Positions 12,705 to 24,295 are shown, counted from the first letter of the stretch. The stretch is 64,000 nt of DNA from Entrophospora sp. SA101 (GCA_958430865.1 CAUDNR010000713.1:1-64000), one strand, 5' to 3'. Translations and numbers: made by a program. Notes: generated by a model from the sequence alone, not told the origin.

Positions 12705-13912
12705 CACCATCGTCAATATTAAAGTTGGAAGGAACTTTTATTGTGTAGATGAATTTCAAATTGTGTATTATTGAGATTGAAGTTGTTTCGCATGACGAAT
12801 GAATTTTTTTTGAAGGTTTTGGTAAAATAAATGAAATATTTTTATGATAAATAAATTTATTATCGTTGATCACTTTATCTAAATTTTCGATCTTCAGAGT
12901 TTTTAAAACTTTTGAATCTTGATTCGTGTGGCCTTTTGATCTGCGAATACAAGTTTCTGTCAATTGTACCTTTAACTCGACAAAATCTAAATGTTTAACT
13001 TTTGGTATTAATTTCAAATGCATTTCTATGGGCTGACCAATGGAATATACTTTTTTCGGCATCATGATTTCGTAACCAAATAAATTTTTCCAATCACTAG
13101 AAGTGACAATACCTTCAGAATTCATTTCTTCGGATATAGAAGCACGCATTATGGGTACTTGTTGTGTCACATGTATATTTGGCAATAACCCTGGTCTAAA
13201 GAGTGTCGCGCTCAATTTATAAGAGACACTTGCTAATTCAGTATCTATTGTTTCTGGCGAATCACCGGGTATAAACAATTCAAAAGGAAAGGTGTAAATG
13301 TTAGGTTGAAGAATGGTATAACATTTTGAAGATAATTTTCGAATGATATTTAAACGTGAATTTAATTGTTGTCCTTGTTGCAAAGGTGGTGGTGATGATG
13401 ATGGCGATGATGGCGATGATGGGTGAACGGACGATTGATAAGATAAGAATGTCCAATTTTTTGATATTAATTCACATTCTTCACATAGATCATTATTATT
13501 CGTAGAGCCTAATAAATTATTTAATAAACTGTTAATAAATTATTATCATTACTATTATTATTGTTATAGGTGGAAAACAATAAAAAGATTTATTCGGAAA
13601 ATTTAATTACTAATACTAACCATAATAGACTCTACCCTCTGGCCAAAAAGTTTTCGATTTACCGTTAAATTTCAAATCTAATTTTTTTATTTTGGTTGGT
13701 TTGTCTAAAATTAATATTAGTTCGCCCCTTAAAAAGCAACCTAATGATTCTTGAGGATTTCCGCGTAGAAAAAGTGCTGGCTCCATTAATTTAATTTTTA
13801 GACAAGTAGAAGAAGAAAATAATGATTTTGAATTATTCCTTTGTGGAATGCTATCATTATTTGATATAAATGAAGAAAATGAGGTTCTTGTAGAAATACT
13901 TTGTGGAGACAT
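12211..13912 (-). CDS. Alpha-arrestin, predicted ubiquitin-ligase adaptor
   Basis: Two exons on the minus strand (13912-13621 and 13508-12211) give 529 residues; the ATG at 13912 is the first of the frame. Exon 1 has the arrestin-N pattern (FLRGELILILDKPTKIKKLD, then WPEGRVYYG). Exon 2 continues with YTFPFELFIPGDSPE and SVSYKLSATLF, typical of fungal arrestin domains, and then an arrestin-C-like half. The Asn/Asp-rich tail has a PPNY sequence near residue 470, a PPxY ligand for WW domains of Rsp5/Nedd4 ligases, and an LPQY upstream. In the family, such proteins direct Rsp5 to plasma-membrane transporters for endocytosis. The C-terminus ends in an (Asp-Gly)n run encoded by the CCATCA hexamer microsatellite at about 12235-12325, so its length is probably variable. 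Confidence 0.85.
12233..12330. repeat. CCATCA hexamer microsatellite in arrestin C-terminus
   Basis: About 15 tandem copies of a CCATCA/CACCAT hexamer lie inside the coding sequence. They translate on the minus strand to an Asp-Gly run. The tract has the same length in arm 2 (57633-57730). Confidence 0.9.
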
Positions 13913-16250
13913 GATATGTATGTGTGTTACGAGATAAATTTTTTTAAAAAAATCAAAAAAAAAAAATCAAAAAGTTCTAAAATTTATACCACTCCAAAAA
14001 ATTATGACGCAATTACATAATCGATACGATACCAACTAAAATTGGAAACGCCTTTACTATTACTTAATATTACTTAAGCCAAACAAAGCTCAGATCCGAA
14101 ATTATTTTATTTAATTGTAAAATTATTTCCCGTTGGAAATTATTATACAAAAAGGAATATTTATTTATATTGATGTTGAATTATCTGTATTATTTGTTTT
14201 GTATAATTAAAGTTACTAGATCATATCTGACATATAAGTTATCCGATATCGAATGCACTATGACAAACAATGTTCAAATTTGGCTAGCACGTGGATAAAT
14301 TAAATTATTTACTTGCAGTGCAAGGATCTCTTGACTCTAGAATTATGCATAATAAAAATTATTTTTCCAAATTAGTAAAAGTTTGAAAATTATAAAATGA
14401 ATGGTAACAACGAATTTGGTCTTTTAAACTGTTTGTAGTACATGACAAATTTTGTATTAATAGATTAATATGAATAATGAACCGACACCAATTGTTTTAT
14501 TTTATTTTCCTTTTATTATTTAGATAGATGATATACTTATCAAATTAAGATATAAATCGATTTTTTTTTTTATGGGTGGAATTATCGATCGAATCTAATG
14601 TTAAATATGTATTTTACTACGTAGTTCACGAGAAATTTGGCAGCGAAAATTCTGGTTAGATTTGGAAAAATAATCTCTAAATTTGGTCAAATTAAGGTTA
14701 CATATCAATAATAACAATGTCGCTTTTTCCAATTTTTTTACACATGGAATTAAAAGGGAACTCGGCACACATGATCACATGTATTCTATTTTTGGAAGTT
14801 CCCTTTAAAATTAATTTGGCAGTGTGGCGAGGTTCAGCACTTCTATGAAGGCTAATAAAATATAAAATTTACAAGAAAAATATACGTTCCAAGGTCTTCT
14901 TCATTTTAAAAGACAATAAATAAAATCTCACGGATGTACATATATTAATGCGTTTTTATTAATATTGTGACTAAATACTCATAATTGCTTATTTTTTTTT
15001 TATATATATAGAACTGCGACCAAGTACAGTGAAAGGACAAAATTAAAAATCACGCGAAATGATCATTTGTTTGAGAATTGTTATTCGCACCCCTCCCGTG
15101 ACCAAGTCAAAGATGAACCAATAAAATTATCACATTTTAAAGCCATTCATTGGTCACATTACTACACTTAGTCACGGGAGGGGTACGAATAACAATTCCC
15201 TAAAAATATGGTACAAATAAACATGACGCCAAGTCATTCCAACGAATACGATTTTATGAGGAGTTGTGCATTGTAAATTTTTTTTATGTATTGTCACGTC
15301 GTTAAAAAATAAATAAAAATATCGGCCGCGTAACTCAAATGAGCTCTTGCTAACTATTTACTCATATGTTAAGTCAAGTTTAGTCAAGTTTAGTCAAGTT
15401 TAATCAAGACAAAATTATTATATATATACTAATTAAGATTTAATCCCTTCACCAGCCCTGACAAATACCCGCATCAGTCCCATACATGTAACCAGTAGTA
15501 TTACTTGTTTTATCACTGTTATGCCCATTGTTAGCTATGATCGTCATTATAACGTGTTATTAACAAGTATAGATTTCTAAATTTGGTCTCAAGCAGTTGT
15601 AAAAAATTTATCACGTTATATATATATGCATTATCAGAAAATTTGAAATGTTATGCTTGGCTCACTACCAGATTTTTTATGTTACATTGAATCGCTACAA
15701 GTTTATCTATAGTTAATCTTCAAGGTTTTTCTATTACTGTAAATAGAAAATAAGCGAAACTGAAAAATACCTACGTCTCAAAAAAATTTGCAAAGTTTCT
15801 TTTGTTATTATTATTATAATTATTGTTCAGAAAGAATCATACAATTATCATTTATTGTCATATAATAACAATAGCGATGGTGTATTGATTATTCAAAAAA
15901 ATTTTGTCCAACAAATATAAAGTAAAATAATTTTTTCTTTATGATATTTATTGTTCAGTTAAAACTTGTTTGTTACAACATTTTACAACATGTGGGTAGG
16001 GATCAATTAAATTTTTCTTTTATTTTTCATATCCAACAAACATCATGTTTTGAAATATTATTCGAAATGAATACATGACAATGTCCCAAAAATTTTGATT
16101 ATTTTGTCATGATTATTTTTTAATTATTGAGTAAATCAATCCATCCGTATTCATGTTTTTGGGGAAATTTTTTTCCATTGAAAATATTTCTTTTGGAAAT
16201 ATAAAATAATTCTTTTAATGAATATATAATGTTAGAAAATAATTCCTTTA
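13913..16250. other. Intergenic tail with MITE, no intact gene
   Basis: Upstream of the arrestin gene. It contains the 124-bp MITE at 15075-15198 and a short tandem repeat at 15368-15405 (agtcaagttt about four times). No coding frame with recognisable features was found. Confidence 0.5.
15075..15198. mobile_element. 124-bp MITE with about 32-bp terminal inverted repeats
   Basis: The left end reads gaattgttattcgcacccct and the right end is its reverse complement, aggggtacgaataacaattc with one change. The arms continue inwards through cccgtgac to about 32 bases. The interior is about 60 bases with no ORF. A second copy of identical length lies at 24542-24665, and arm 2 carries a third at 60475-60598. 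Both independent copies are followed by 'cctaaaaatat', so the true right end may lie slightly further out. No clear target duplication was found. Confidence 0.85.
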
Positions 16251-16279
16251 ATGAAAATAAAAATTCAAAGAATACAACA

Positions 16280-16985
16280 AATACTAACAAATCATTCACC
16301 TGGTCCAAGTAACTGGACAAGTGGTGTTAGTAGAAATCGTAATCATAAAAGTACAGTTTTAGATCAAATTTAGATCAATTATATAATTATGGAACAATAA
16401 CTAACAATGATGTAGATTTTATATCTTCATATTATGAAGACATGAATGATGAAAAATATTTGAAGATGATTAATAAATTATTAAAAAGTTAATTAATTAG
16501 AGAACAAATTAAATATACAAGATTCTACCAGAGAATCAAAATGTCAATCACAATCAATTAATCAAAACTACAACTTAATTAGTAACTTTGCCATGATCTC
16601 TTCCATTACCCTGCATTCTTCTCAAGAGCATTTAAAACAATCGCTACAATTAACAACGCATCTCCTGACACTGAACCTGGTAATAATTCAGAATAATTCA
16701 AATATGCAATTCAGAAGTTGCACCTATTGTCAATGTATCAAATGACGGTGATGATAATGATGATAATGATAATAATATTAACGTCATTTCATTGACTTAT
16801 TGACTTTATTTCAATAACAACAATAATGATTATGATAAAAATTACAACAAATGGTTCATATCTATATAGTAACAGCAACACCGATAATAATGATAATAAT
16901 AACAATAATAGTATCAATAATTCATCAAAGTCTCAAGATAAATATGCATACTATTTAAAATTACCCTACAACTTCAACATTAAAT
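16280..16985 (+). pseudogene. Decayed Asn/Asp-rich coding relics
   Basis: Several short plus-strand open pieces read like protein, separated by stops and shifts: NNDVDFISSYYEDMNDEKYL ending near 16490, PIVNVSNDGDDNDDNDNN near 16720-16780, and NNSSKSQDKYAYYLKLPYNF near 16915-16975. The Asn/Asp-rich style matches linkers of neighbouring genes. I do not recognise a domain. Most likely a dead gene or genes. Confidence 0.35.
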
Positions 16986-17987
16986 TTACTAATGGTTGAT
17001 ATATCATCGCAACACGTATCCTTAATTGTAATAAAACAAAATGATAAAATTATTATGATTTGTTTTATGGAATGTAAGCATACGCGTTTAGGATTATGAA
17101 ACATTGAAGTTTAAAGGATTTTTTAAAGTTTGCCTTCAAGTTTGAAGTTTGTTCTAAACATTATATTCTTGGATAAATTTTTGACATATACTTCAACAAA
17201 TCAGACAAAATGAACATTATGTTATAAATAAAAAGCAATCTCAAGGATCAAATTTAGTGTATTCGGCAAATTATAATAATAATAATATTTATCGATCCAA
17301 TCTTTTTTTAATATTGAACATATACTCCCTTTCATAAGGGTAATAGAATGTTTTCATATGCAATTCTATATGGCTTGATTTTATCAAGAAAATCATCTGA
17401 AGATATTTCCGTAAATTTTATCAGTGAAAGTTACCTTGTAATATATTTTTTAAATTTTTTAATTCATCATCGTTCCGCTTTTATTCTTCACAATTTTCAA
17501 TTTTATCCTATTCCCCATTGAATTGAATTCTTTTAAATTTAAATCATCTCTTCCTAATATAGAGGTAAGCGTTGATTTTCCATTGTTGAATTATTGTTAG
17601 GTTAATTTGTTGCAGTAGGTTAAACCAGTGTTGAGGCCAAGAAATTATTTGGCTGGCCAAGTGCCAACTACGAGCTAAAAAATTGAAATTTTGAATAAAA
17701 TTTAAATTTTGGTGAAACCATTCATTTTTTCCTCTGATTGGATGTTTTTTGCAAATAATGAATTGGCTTGCAAACCAGCAATTCATCGCAAACTTAATCG
17801 ATTATTAAGCAATTTTAGCGTGCCCCTTGCCTTTCTCCTGCATATTAACACTCGCCCACAAGGAGTTCAACAACGATATCTGCATCCAAGTTCAACTCAT
17901 CAAACTTCTTCATTATAAAACAACTAATGAAAAGTCATAAATATACAGTATTAATGATAAGTATTTATCAGTAATAATAATAATACT
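16986..17987. other. Intergenic, nothing firm
   Basis: Overlapping open frames of 60-80 codons on both strands at 17544-17918 have no recognisable features and no supporting splice structure. I see nothing else. Confidence 0.4.
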
Positions 17988-18630
17988 TCATACTTTAGGA
18001 TATTTTGGAGAGATGTTTTCCTTCTTAAATAAAAAAATACCATCGTCTGATCTTTTCCATCGATAAAGCTGAACTAAAATATGAAGACCTTGCTTTTAAA
18101 ATTGTTGAATGGGTTTTAAAAGTTCTAACATCATCATCTTCTCCAACTTTGATTTCAAAATCAAGTCCAACATCAACAGTGGAAATATCATTTGCTTTGT
18201 CTCTTGAAGCTCGATTATCCCATGATAATTTTATTTTATGATCTTGAAGAATTAAAGTACCGTGATACCATTATATGCATTTTCAGCACCATTTATATCT
18301 TCAAATTCCACAAAAGCATGTCTAAAATCAATCAAACACTTGTGAATAAATGTCTTATTAAATTTTGACAATAAAATCAAAAATCAAAAACATAAATTAC
18401 ATCAAACAAAACCATACCTTTCAAATATACAAGTCGCATCATTTCCACAAAATGCATAAGATGTATTATCCACTCTGAATGAACATAAAGTTTCCCTCCT
18501 TTTTTTATTAACGACAGATTGAATAATGATGATGATATTATAATGAAATAGCTCATTAATCATAAATGAGTATTTACCTCGGAGCTAAGGAATGCCTTCT
18601 TTTCCTTTTACTATTATTTCTTCTATTATA
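17988..18630 (-). pseudogene. RRM-BTB chimeric relic
   Basis: Minus strand, from high to low coordinates: a basic exon (NNSKRKRRHSLAPR) with a donor near 18581, a second exon (RVDNTSYAFCGNDATCIFER), an intron ending near 18322, then the RNP1-like HAFVEFEDINGAENAYNG. After one frameshift near 18253 the frame is open for 64 codons (18252-18061). It runs from the RRM end (ILQDHKIKLSWDNRASRDKA) straight into a BTB/POZ start (LDFEIKVGEDDDVRTFKTHS, then ILKARSSYF). A second frameshift near 18060 is followed by DDGIFLFKKENISP and a stop at 17988. The BTB text matches the style of the family expanded in Rhizophagus. It is broken, and its 5' end is not found. Confidence 0.62.
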
Positions 18631-19318
18631 ATGATAATCAAAAAAGTTTAAAGAGACAAGTATGTAAATAGAAGATATAATAGAAGAAGCCAACTTTTTG
18701 TAAAAAAAAATTTTTCAACCTGAGAAACTCCAGCTCTAAAAGAAAATCATTCCAAGTTTAGGATAGATATTGTTAGCTCTAACTGATTTTTTGTGATTCA
18801 CATAATTATGTGATAAACACAAAATCTGAAATTGCATCATTAAAGAACTCAGGAAATTTGAAAAATTAAATTTAAGCAAACCTGCGTTGAATGTAAGCAA
18901 TGTTTAATAAGCAACAATTTAATTCAAATGATGTAGAAATGATTTTTGGTTGCTAAAACTAGAGTAGAGCTAAATATTAAAATCTGGTCATCGAAATTAT
19001 TTCTAGCTAGCTAGAACTACAGCAAGATCAAATGTTAATATGATCGAAATTACTTTTAGCTACAATTGAGTATGAGCGAACAATATCTGGACATCGAAAT
19101 CACTTCTAATAGGCTAGAGCTATAGTGGAACCAATATGTTTTTTATTATAAAAACAAACAATGGATATGTGGAGAGAGATGGAGAAAAAATAACAAGAGA
19201 ATGTTAAAATAAGCAAATTCATATTTAACTGGAGAGAATTAGTTAACACTAGAGAATCTTTGAGGATTTTCTCATTAATCAATCCAATAATTTAAAAAAC
19301 ACATACGGTACTGCAAAA
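18631..19318. repeat. Intergenic with three degenerate tandem units
   Basis: From about 18931 to 19132, a unit of roughly 65-75 bases is present three times with many changes. Shared phrases are 'gatcgaaattacttttagct', 'catcgaaattatttctagct' and 'catcgaaatcacttctaat', each near 'ctagagct' or 'ctagaacta'. No gene was seen in the remainder. Confidence 0.45.
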
Positions 19319-19694
19319 AATGGACCTAAATTACTCAAAAGCTCTTGGCAATGCGAATTTCTGCCAGAAGGAAATATATATTTCGTAAGGGTTTTTCAAA
19401 CATGGCAGAAAGAATTTCATAGATCGTTTTCTATCATGTGATGTGGGAGCAGTTTTTGGATGTGGAGGATATATAGATTTTTACGTGTATAAACTGGACT
19501 GGGCAATAGAGATGGATGGTAATGATATAGCTAAGCATCATAGAAGGTTTGAACCTACAGAAGAATGTAAAGATATTGTTAGATAGGCAAAGGGTGCAGC
19601 TATCATTGATATTCGTAGTGAATCAAAAAAAAAGGTTCGAGAAAGATTTCATATATTAATGTGTCACACTCCCAAAACTATGATATTAATATAG
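19319..19694 (+). pseudogene. Relic of Glomeromycotina Crinkler-associated module
   Basis: In one plus frame: NGPKLLKSSWQCEFLPEGN. After a frame change: SCDVGAVFGCGGYIDFYVYK, then DWAIEM, AKHHRRFEP and ECKDIVR, an in-frame TAG at 19584-19586, then AKGAAIIDIRSESKK and a stop at 19692. The order 'W-x-x-EF, DVGAVFG-GYIDFYV, WAIE, H--RF, IIDIR' matches, from memory, a module often found in Rhizophagus Crinkler-like proteins. Its spaced D and E-x-K residues suggest a nuclease-like fold. This copy has at least one frameshift and one stop and is dead. Confidence 0.5.
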
Positions 19695-20441
19695 AGGACA
19701 CTGTGTGACTATTAGATTTACATAAATAAAATTCATTTAACAAAATTCGCAAATCGCCAATTTCAAGTATATTAATATTAACATTAATATAAATTTTTTC
19801 GATTATAAAATGTGCAAAGTTTTCATTGATATTGATATAAATAACTAGCCATGTAATAAAGTAGTGGGTATTTAAAGGGAGGAAACACTCGAGCCCTAAC
19901 CCATAAAATGACTGTTCCTTTCCACTACTCCATACCACCTATCCATAAACCAATCTCTATTATAAAGATTTTACCGTTGCCTGCCTAATAACCCTCCAAG
20001 TGAACGAATATGCATTAACGCATCTCATCGAAGGTATAACTTTTTTCGGTCCTAGCTATCAAAGATTTGTTTAAAGTGATTCTAGATAGTTCAGTCTAAG
20101 CCTGTAATCAAAAAAATCATCAAATTTATATCTTGGTGATGTGGGGTGAGTCGGTAGTATACTCGAATTCCCAATTCTTACGATTACACCCACTAATTAT
20201 AATCAGTGTGGCTAAGAACTAGCGAAGAATTAGGAGAATTATAAGAAGCTTCGCTTTGTTGATACTGTTCAGTTATTTGGACAATTACGTAGCGTTATTG
20301 TGATAGATCCGTTAATTGATTCAAATTCGGATTAAATGCTACCAAAATTATTATCAATTTAGTATCACGTGGAAAATCAATCCCAAATTTTATACAAATA
20401 GCATTTCGCTGATCAGTTTATACTTTTTTTGTAATAAAAAA
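19695..20441. other. Intergenic upstream of fasciclin gene
   Basis: No coding signal. A minus-strand frame at 19678-19938 has no recognisable features. The promoter of the fasciclin gene presumably lies in the last few hundred bases. Confidence 0.4.
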
Positions 20442-21125
20442 ATGGAGCAAAAGTGCATCTTTTTACAAATAGTGCTCGTCTTTTCACTCTTATTCTCAAT
20501 AACAACATCAGAAATGGTAGATCCTTATCGCTACTATGGCAAGGCAAATATGACCGAAGAAGAAAAAAGACAGCTAATAATTAAACTTCCAAATGAACCA
20601 ATACCCATAGGGTATACTAGCTTAAGGGACATCTTGCCCAGGGAAAAAGATTTAACTATTTTCATGGATTATGTTTATTTGTTTGGTGATATAGTAATGT
20701 ATTATTATCATCATTATTATCATTTTTGGAATGAGATTATTATAAATAATAAATGGTTGCGATTTATTAATCTTTTTTAGGTTGAAATGTTAGGAAACCC
20801 CAATGAAACATTTACAATTTTTGCACCTACTAATTCAGTGTTTCGTAACCTACCATACCAACCTACAAGTAACATTTCTGTAACAGAGGATCCAACGACA
20901 AAATTACATAATTTTGTGTTAGGACATATTGTTGAAAAAAACTTGATCTCGCTTTCTGTTGGTGAAGAATTACAGACAATGTATGAAAATGTTAAAATCA
21001 AAGTTGACAAAGATATCAAGGATGAAAAATACTTGTTGAATGGAAATATACACACTAGCGAGAATTATAAGGCTGATAATGGAATATTTTATAAGGTTGA
21101 TGGATTATTAGTTAAAGAGTATTGA
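20442..21125 (+). CDS. Secreted single-domain fasciclin (FAS1) protein
   Basis: Two exons, 20442-20672 and 20781-21125, give 191 residues. I chose the ATG at 20442 because it starts a clean signal peptide (MEQKCIFLQIVLVFSLLFS, ending near TTS at 21-23); upstream in-frame ATGs would bury it. The rest is one FAS1 domain, with an H1-like part ETFTIFAPTNSVFRNLP, LHNFVLGHIV, a YLLNGNI strand and an H2-like end DNGIFYKVDGLLV. FAS1 proteins are extracellular or cell-wall adhesion proteins. No transmembrane helix or obvious GPI signal follows, so a soluble secreted protein is likely. The intron uses a GTTTAT donor, as does eIF1 intron 3 here. Confidence 0.85.
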
Positions 21126-22345
21126 AATTTATCTTTAGAAGAAATTAGTTCTTATAATTTGAAATCATCTCTTTAAAAACAATTTAATGGCTTGCTAAAT
21201 TTGATTTTAAAATTAATTATATTAATATGAGACAATGATCACATGATTGTAATAATAATTACAATTTATTCACAATAAATAATTTTAAAAATTACCCCTC
21301 TCTGCATTGAGAATTTATATATAGTACAACCAGGAAAAATTATTATTAATATCAAATATTTTATAGCAAAACTTTGATTAATTATTAATTCATATATTAA
21401 CAAAGCCAATAACAAGGATATTTAAAAGCACTTAAAAACCTCAAAGCGTTTTTCTTCAATGTCCCTTAACTACTCCACAATGTTTCTATGGATGAGACTA
21501 GTATCAAGGAAGTTAGAATTATCCTCAAAGAGACGGATCTTGACAATTACATTTAATAAAGCGATATAATGTGCAGACTTATTTATTATAACCTTGCTAA
21601 GATCAAAAATAACTAATGATTTACATAAAATTTGGTAATAATTCTCAATAGGCAAGCCACAAAGCAAGTCTATTTTTTTGAAATTCACCGTCCACATATT
21701 TAATCGGAAAATGTCCACACTAGGTTCATAGTAAGTAATAATGACAATATTGAAACCAAAGAAATAACAATTCATTGTTGATAAGAAACACTAGGCAATT
21801 TTTATTCGTAGCAGCATACAAGTTTACTAAATTATTATTTAATAATATAAAAAAAACAAACACATGCTTTCTTCAGGATCTTCCCATATTGTAAAAGGAA
21901 TTTTATTGCCTATTGTTGCTTGTAGTGAGTATATTATCATCAAAACAATTTGTAAAAGATGTGTAGTGGTGGATGGAAATGGCCAAGCAACATTTCCAAA
22001 AGAGTTGTTTTCGTCATCAGGCACCGAATTTGGTGTCAATGTAAGATTATCATCACTTGAATCGTCATATATCACGTTAATATATTTGAACTCTGTCATC
22101 AATGTTAAATCACTTCCTGAACAAAAACCAAGCTAGATTATACTTCCATATTCCATTATGTATTATTAGATTGGACATGTTGCATTATTTTATTATTATT
22201 ATTATTATTACTACTACTGATATTATTATCATGGCTAGTATTATGGTGCTATTATCACTGCTGCTATTATTATTACTTGTACTATTACTATTATTACTTA
22301 TATTGGTACCACTATTGTTATTATTACATAACTTTGGATTTACAA
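21126..22345 (-). other. Intergenic with uncertain minus-strand coding segments
   Basis: Two minus-strand open pieces look partly protein-like: 21470-21775 (101 codons, with LPIENYYQILCKSLVIFDLS) and 21864-22110 (TEFKYINVIYDDSSDDNLTL, then FGNVAWPFPST). An Asn/Ser-rich piece (NNNNSGTNISNNSNSTSNN) lies at about 22245-22310 with trinucleotide runs. No consistent splice model joins them. They may be exons of a missed gene or a decayed one. Confidence 0.3.
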
Positions 22346-22736
22346 TTAATTGGCTGGTTCATATTTTTTCATGATATCGGTCATTTCATCTGCCTCATAT
22401 TCAAGTATTTCAAAAGCTGCTTTGGATATCTAAAACATTCTCCACTTGTAGGAAGTTAAAAGTTGATCATCATTGTCGTGACGTCTTTTAATTTTTTTTG
22501 CTTGATATAGAAAGAAATTAATGAATTTTCGTCAAGTATTGAAGAAAGTGAATAGTTTCTTTTTTCTTCCTAATTAGCCACCACACCATTATCACCAGCT
22601 TCATAAAGCCTTTATTGATGACAAGTGGTGGATAATTGGATGGATCATCATCTAAACTAGTAAGCTGATATGAAGGAGGTAAATTAGAAGAACTGCTGAA
22701 CATCGTTGCTATTTTTGTAGGTGTTGTTGAAACCAA
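22346..22736 (-). CDS. Possible small two-exon gene, unknown
   Basis: Exon 22736-22596 (47 codons: SSSSNLPPSYQLTSLDDDPS, ending in NKGFMKL) and exon 22429-22346 (KAAFEILEYEADEMTDIMKK, stop) join in phase 0 to 74 residues. The proposed donor is GTGATA and the acceptor TTTTAG. The second exon has an acidic, amphipathic, helix-like character unlike random AT-rich sequence. No family was recognised. It could equally be the 5' end of a longer or decayed gene continuing into the segments below 22110. Confidence 0.33.
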
Positions 22737-23037
22737 AATTGAGTATTTCTATTGTTGATACTCTGTTAACTACTCGTGACGTGTAAATGGTGAGATGCGC
22801 ACAGAGAAAAATAAATCAATCGATAAAAGTACTTATATGCAAAAATTATTTACCCTGTTTAATTAACATGTGGTTATATTTTAATAGTTTGAAATTTTTT
22901 CTTACAAGCTTAAAATAAAAAAAAATAAAAATCATGAAAACTATTTGTATCAATAATTTATAACTATTATTACTATTATTATCAATTAGGTTTATAAAAT
23001 TGATATTATTCGAAAAATAATTTGGTGGTTCAATTTA

Positions 23038-24295
23038 TCAGTGTGCTTGTCTTTTATGAAGTGAAAAGGCTAGATCGGATTCGCAATTCATATTGCAAAT
23101 CTTACATCTAATGAAGGATCTTGAAACAACTTGTCCTGTTGTTGAAGTAAATTGCATGGTAACTGATTCGCCAATACCGTTAAAATTGATAGGGTTAAAA
23201 AAAGGACTAAAATTATTGATGGGGTTAAAATTATTGATATGATTATTGTGAGGAAGACTACCACTATTGGTGTAAGTATTATTGTTATTATTGAGTCCTG
23301 GTGAATTAATATTTGGAATTGCGTGTGGATTCTGTGTCTGATTGTTTGTTTGATTACTATGTTGTACTTTATTTAATGGACCTTGATTTTTGATTTTTGA
23401 TTTTTTTTTTTTGCCTTTCTTTTGCTTGAATGTTAGTGGAACATGTCTTATTTCATCCTCCTGAATACCTTTCATATTATGAACAAGCCTTTTATGTCTA
23501 CTAAACGAATATCTATTATGATTGACTTCTTTACATCCAGGACAAGTGATTAGAATTGGGTGATAAGCTTCTGGATGATTGGAATCTATATGATTGCTTA
23601 ATTCTAATAGTGAAGAAAAAGACGCATTGCACATTTCACAAGGAAATTGCGGATATATTTCAATGATATTATTGGATTGATTAATAGTTTCTTTGCCTTT
23701 AGTTGATGTAGTAATGATGTTTTTTATATTTTGATTATGAATATTGCTATTACTATTGTCACTGATGTCATTTTCTTGTTTTTTATTTTGGATTTGGATT
23801 TGGATTTGAATATTACTATTATTATTATTAATGCTGATTTCTTTTATATCTTGAACTTTGTCATTAATCGTACTCGTGCTCATACCCATACCCATATCAT
23901 TGTCATTAATAATATTCATACTCGTACTCATATCATTGTCATTGCTATCATTGTCAATTTCCCTCTCCTCCCACTCATCATCATCATCAATAATTATAAG
24001 ATTTCTATCTTTGTCTCCTTTTTTAATTTCATCAATGCCATTACCATTATCATCTCTATCATCACTGTTGTCTTCAAATTTAGCAATTGTAAATTTATTT
24101 TCATTAGAATCAGTCTTGATTTTTTAATATATTATAAATATAATCATTACCATTACCATTACGCCTTTTTGGTTTTCTTTTTGCTTTCTTATTAGTATTA
24201 TTAGGAGCATTCAAATGTGCTGATTTAACATGTAGAAGAAGTGAATCCTGACTTTTTAATCTTCTTGAGCAAATCAAACATCTTACATTATCCAT
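23038..24295 (-). CDS. Four-finger C2H2 zinc-finger protein
   Basis: Two exons (24295-24157 and 24071-23038) give 390 residues. The splice joins phase 1 at AAT-G to AC-AAC and removes a stop-containing segment. All four fingers have the same C-x2-C-x12-H-x4-H spacing: residues 6-27 (CLICSRRL), 191-212 (CEMCNASF), 223-244 (CPGCKEVN) and 369-390 (CKICNMNC), the last ending exactly at the C-terminal His. Between finger 1 and finger 2 is an Asp/Glu- and Asn-rich disordered stretch with an IQ repeat. A Lys-rich tract (KQKKGKKKKSKIK) after finger 3 could be a nuclear localisation signal. Dispersed fingers suggest a nucleic-acid-binding or protein-interaction role; the target is unknown. Confidence 0.8.

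Larger units (their letters stand above)
1738..18600 (+). repeat. Large direct repeat, arm 1
   Basis: This 16,863-base segment is repeated in the same orientation at 47138-64000, offset exactly 45,400. Every line compared is identical, and all predicted protein segments in the two arms agree. Length-variable tracts also agree, including the CCATCA hexamer run, the TA/CA run in gene B intron 1 and several ATT runs. The left edge is sharp: CAG is shared at 1738-1740, and the base before differs. The right edge lies beyond the window for arm 2, so the repeat may be longer. The arm contains gene A, TRF4, gene B, the alpha-arrestin, a MITE and several relics. Confidence 0.97.

Noticed and set aside
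17544..17918. Overlapping 80- and 69-codon ORFs
   Set aside because: No recognisable features, no splice context and opposed strands; treated as chance open frames.
22102..22459. Leu/Tyr-rich plus-strand ORFs
   Set aside because: Translations of ATT/TAC trinucleotide runs in two frames; no coding support.
23731..24195. Plus-strand 154- and 89-codon ORFs rich in Ile, Ser and His
   Set aside because: Antisense of the Asn/Asp-rich linker of the C2H2 zinc-finger gene.
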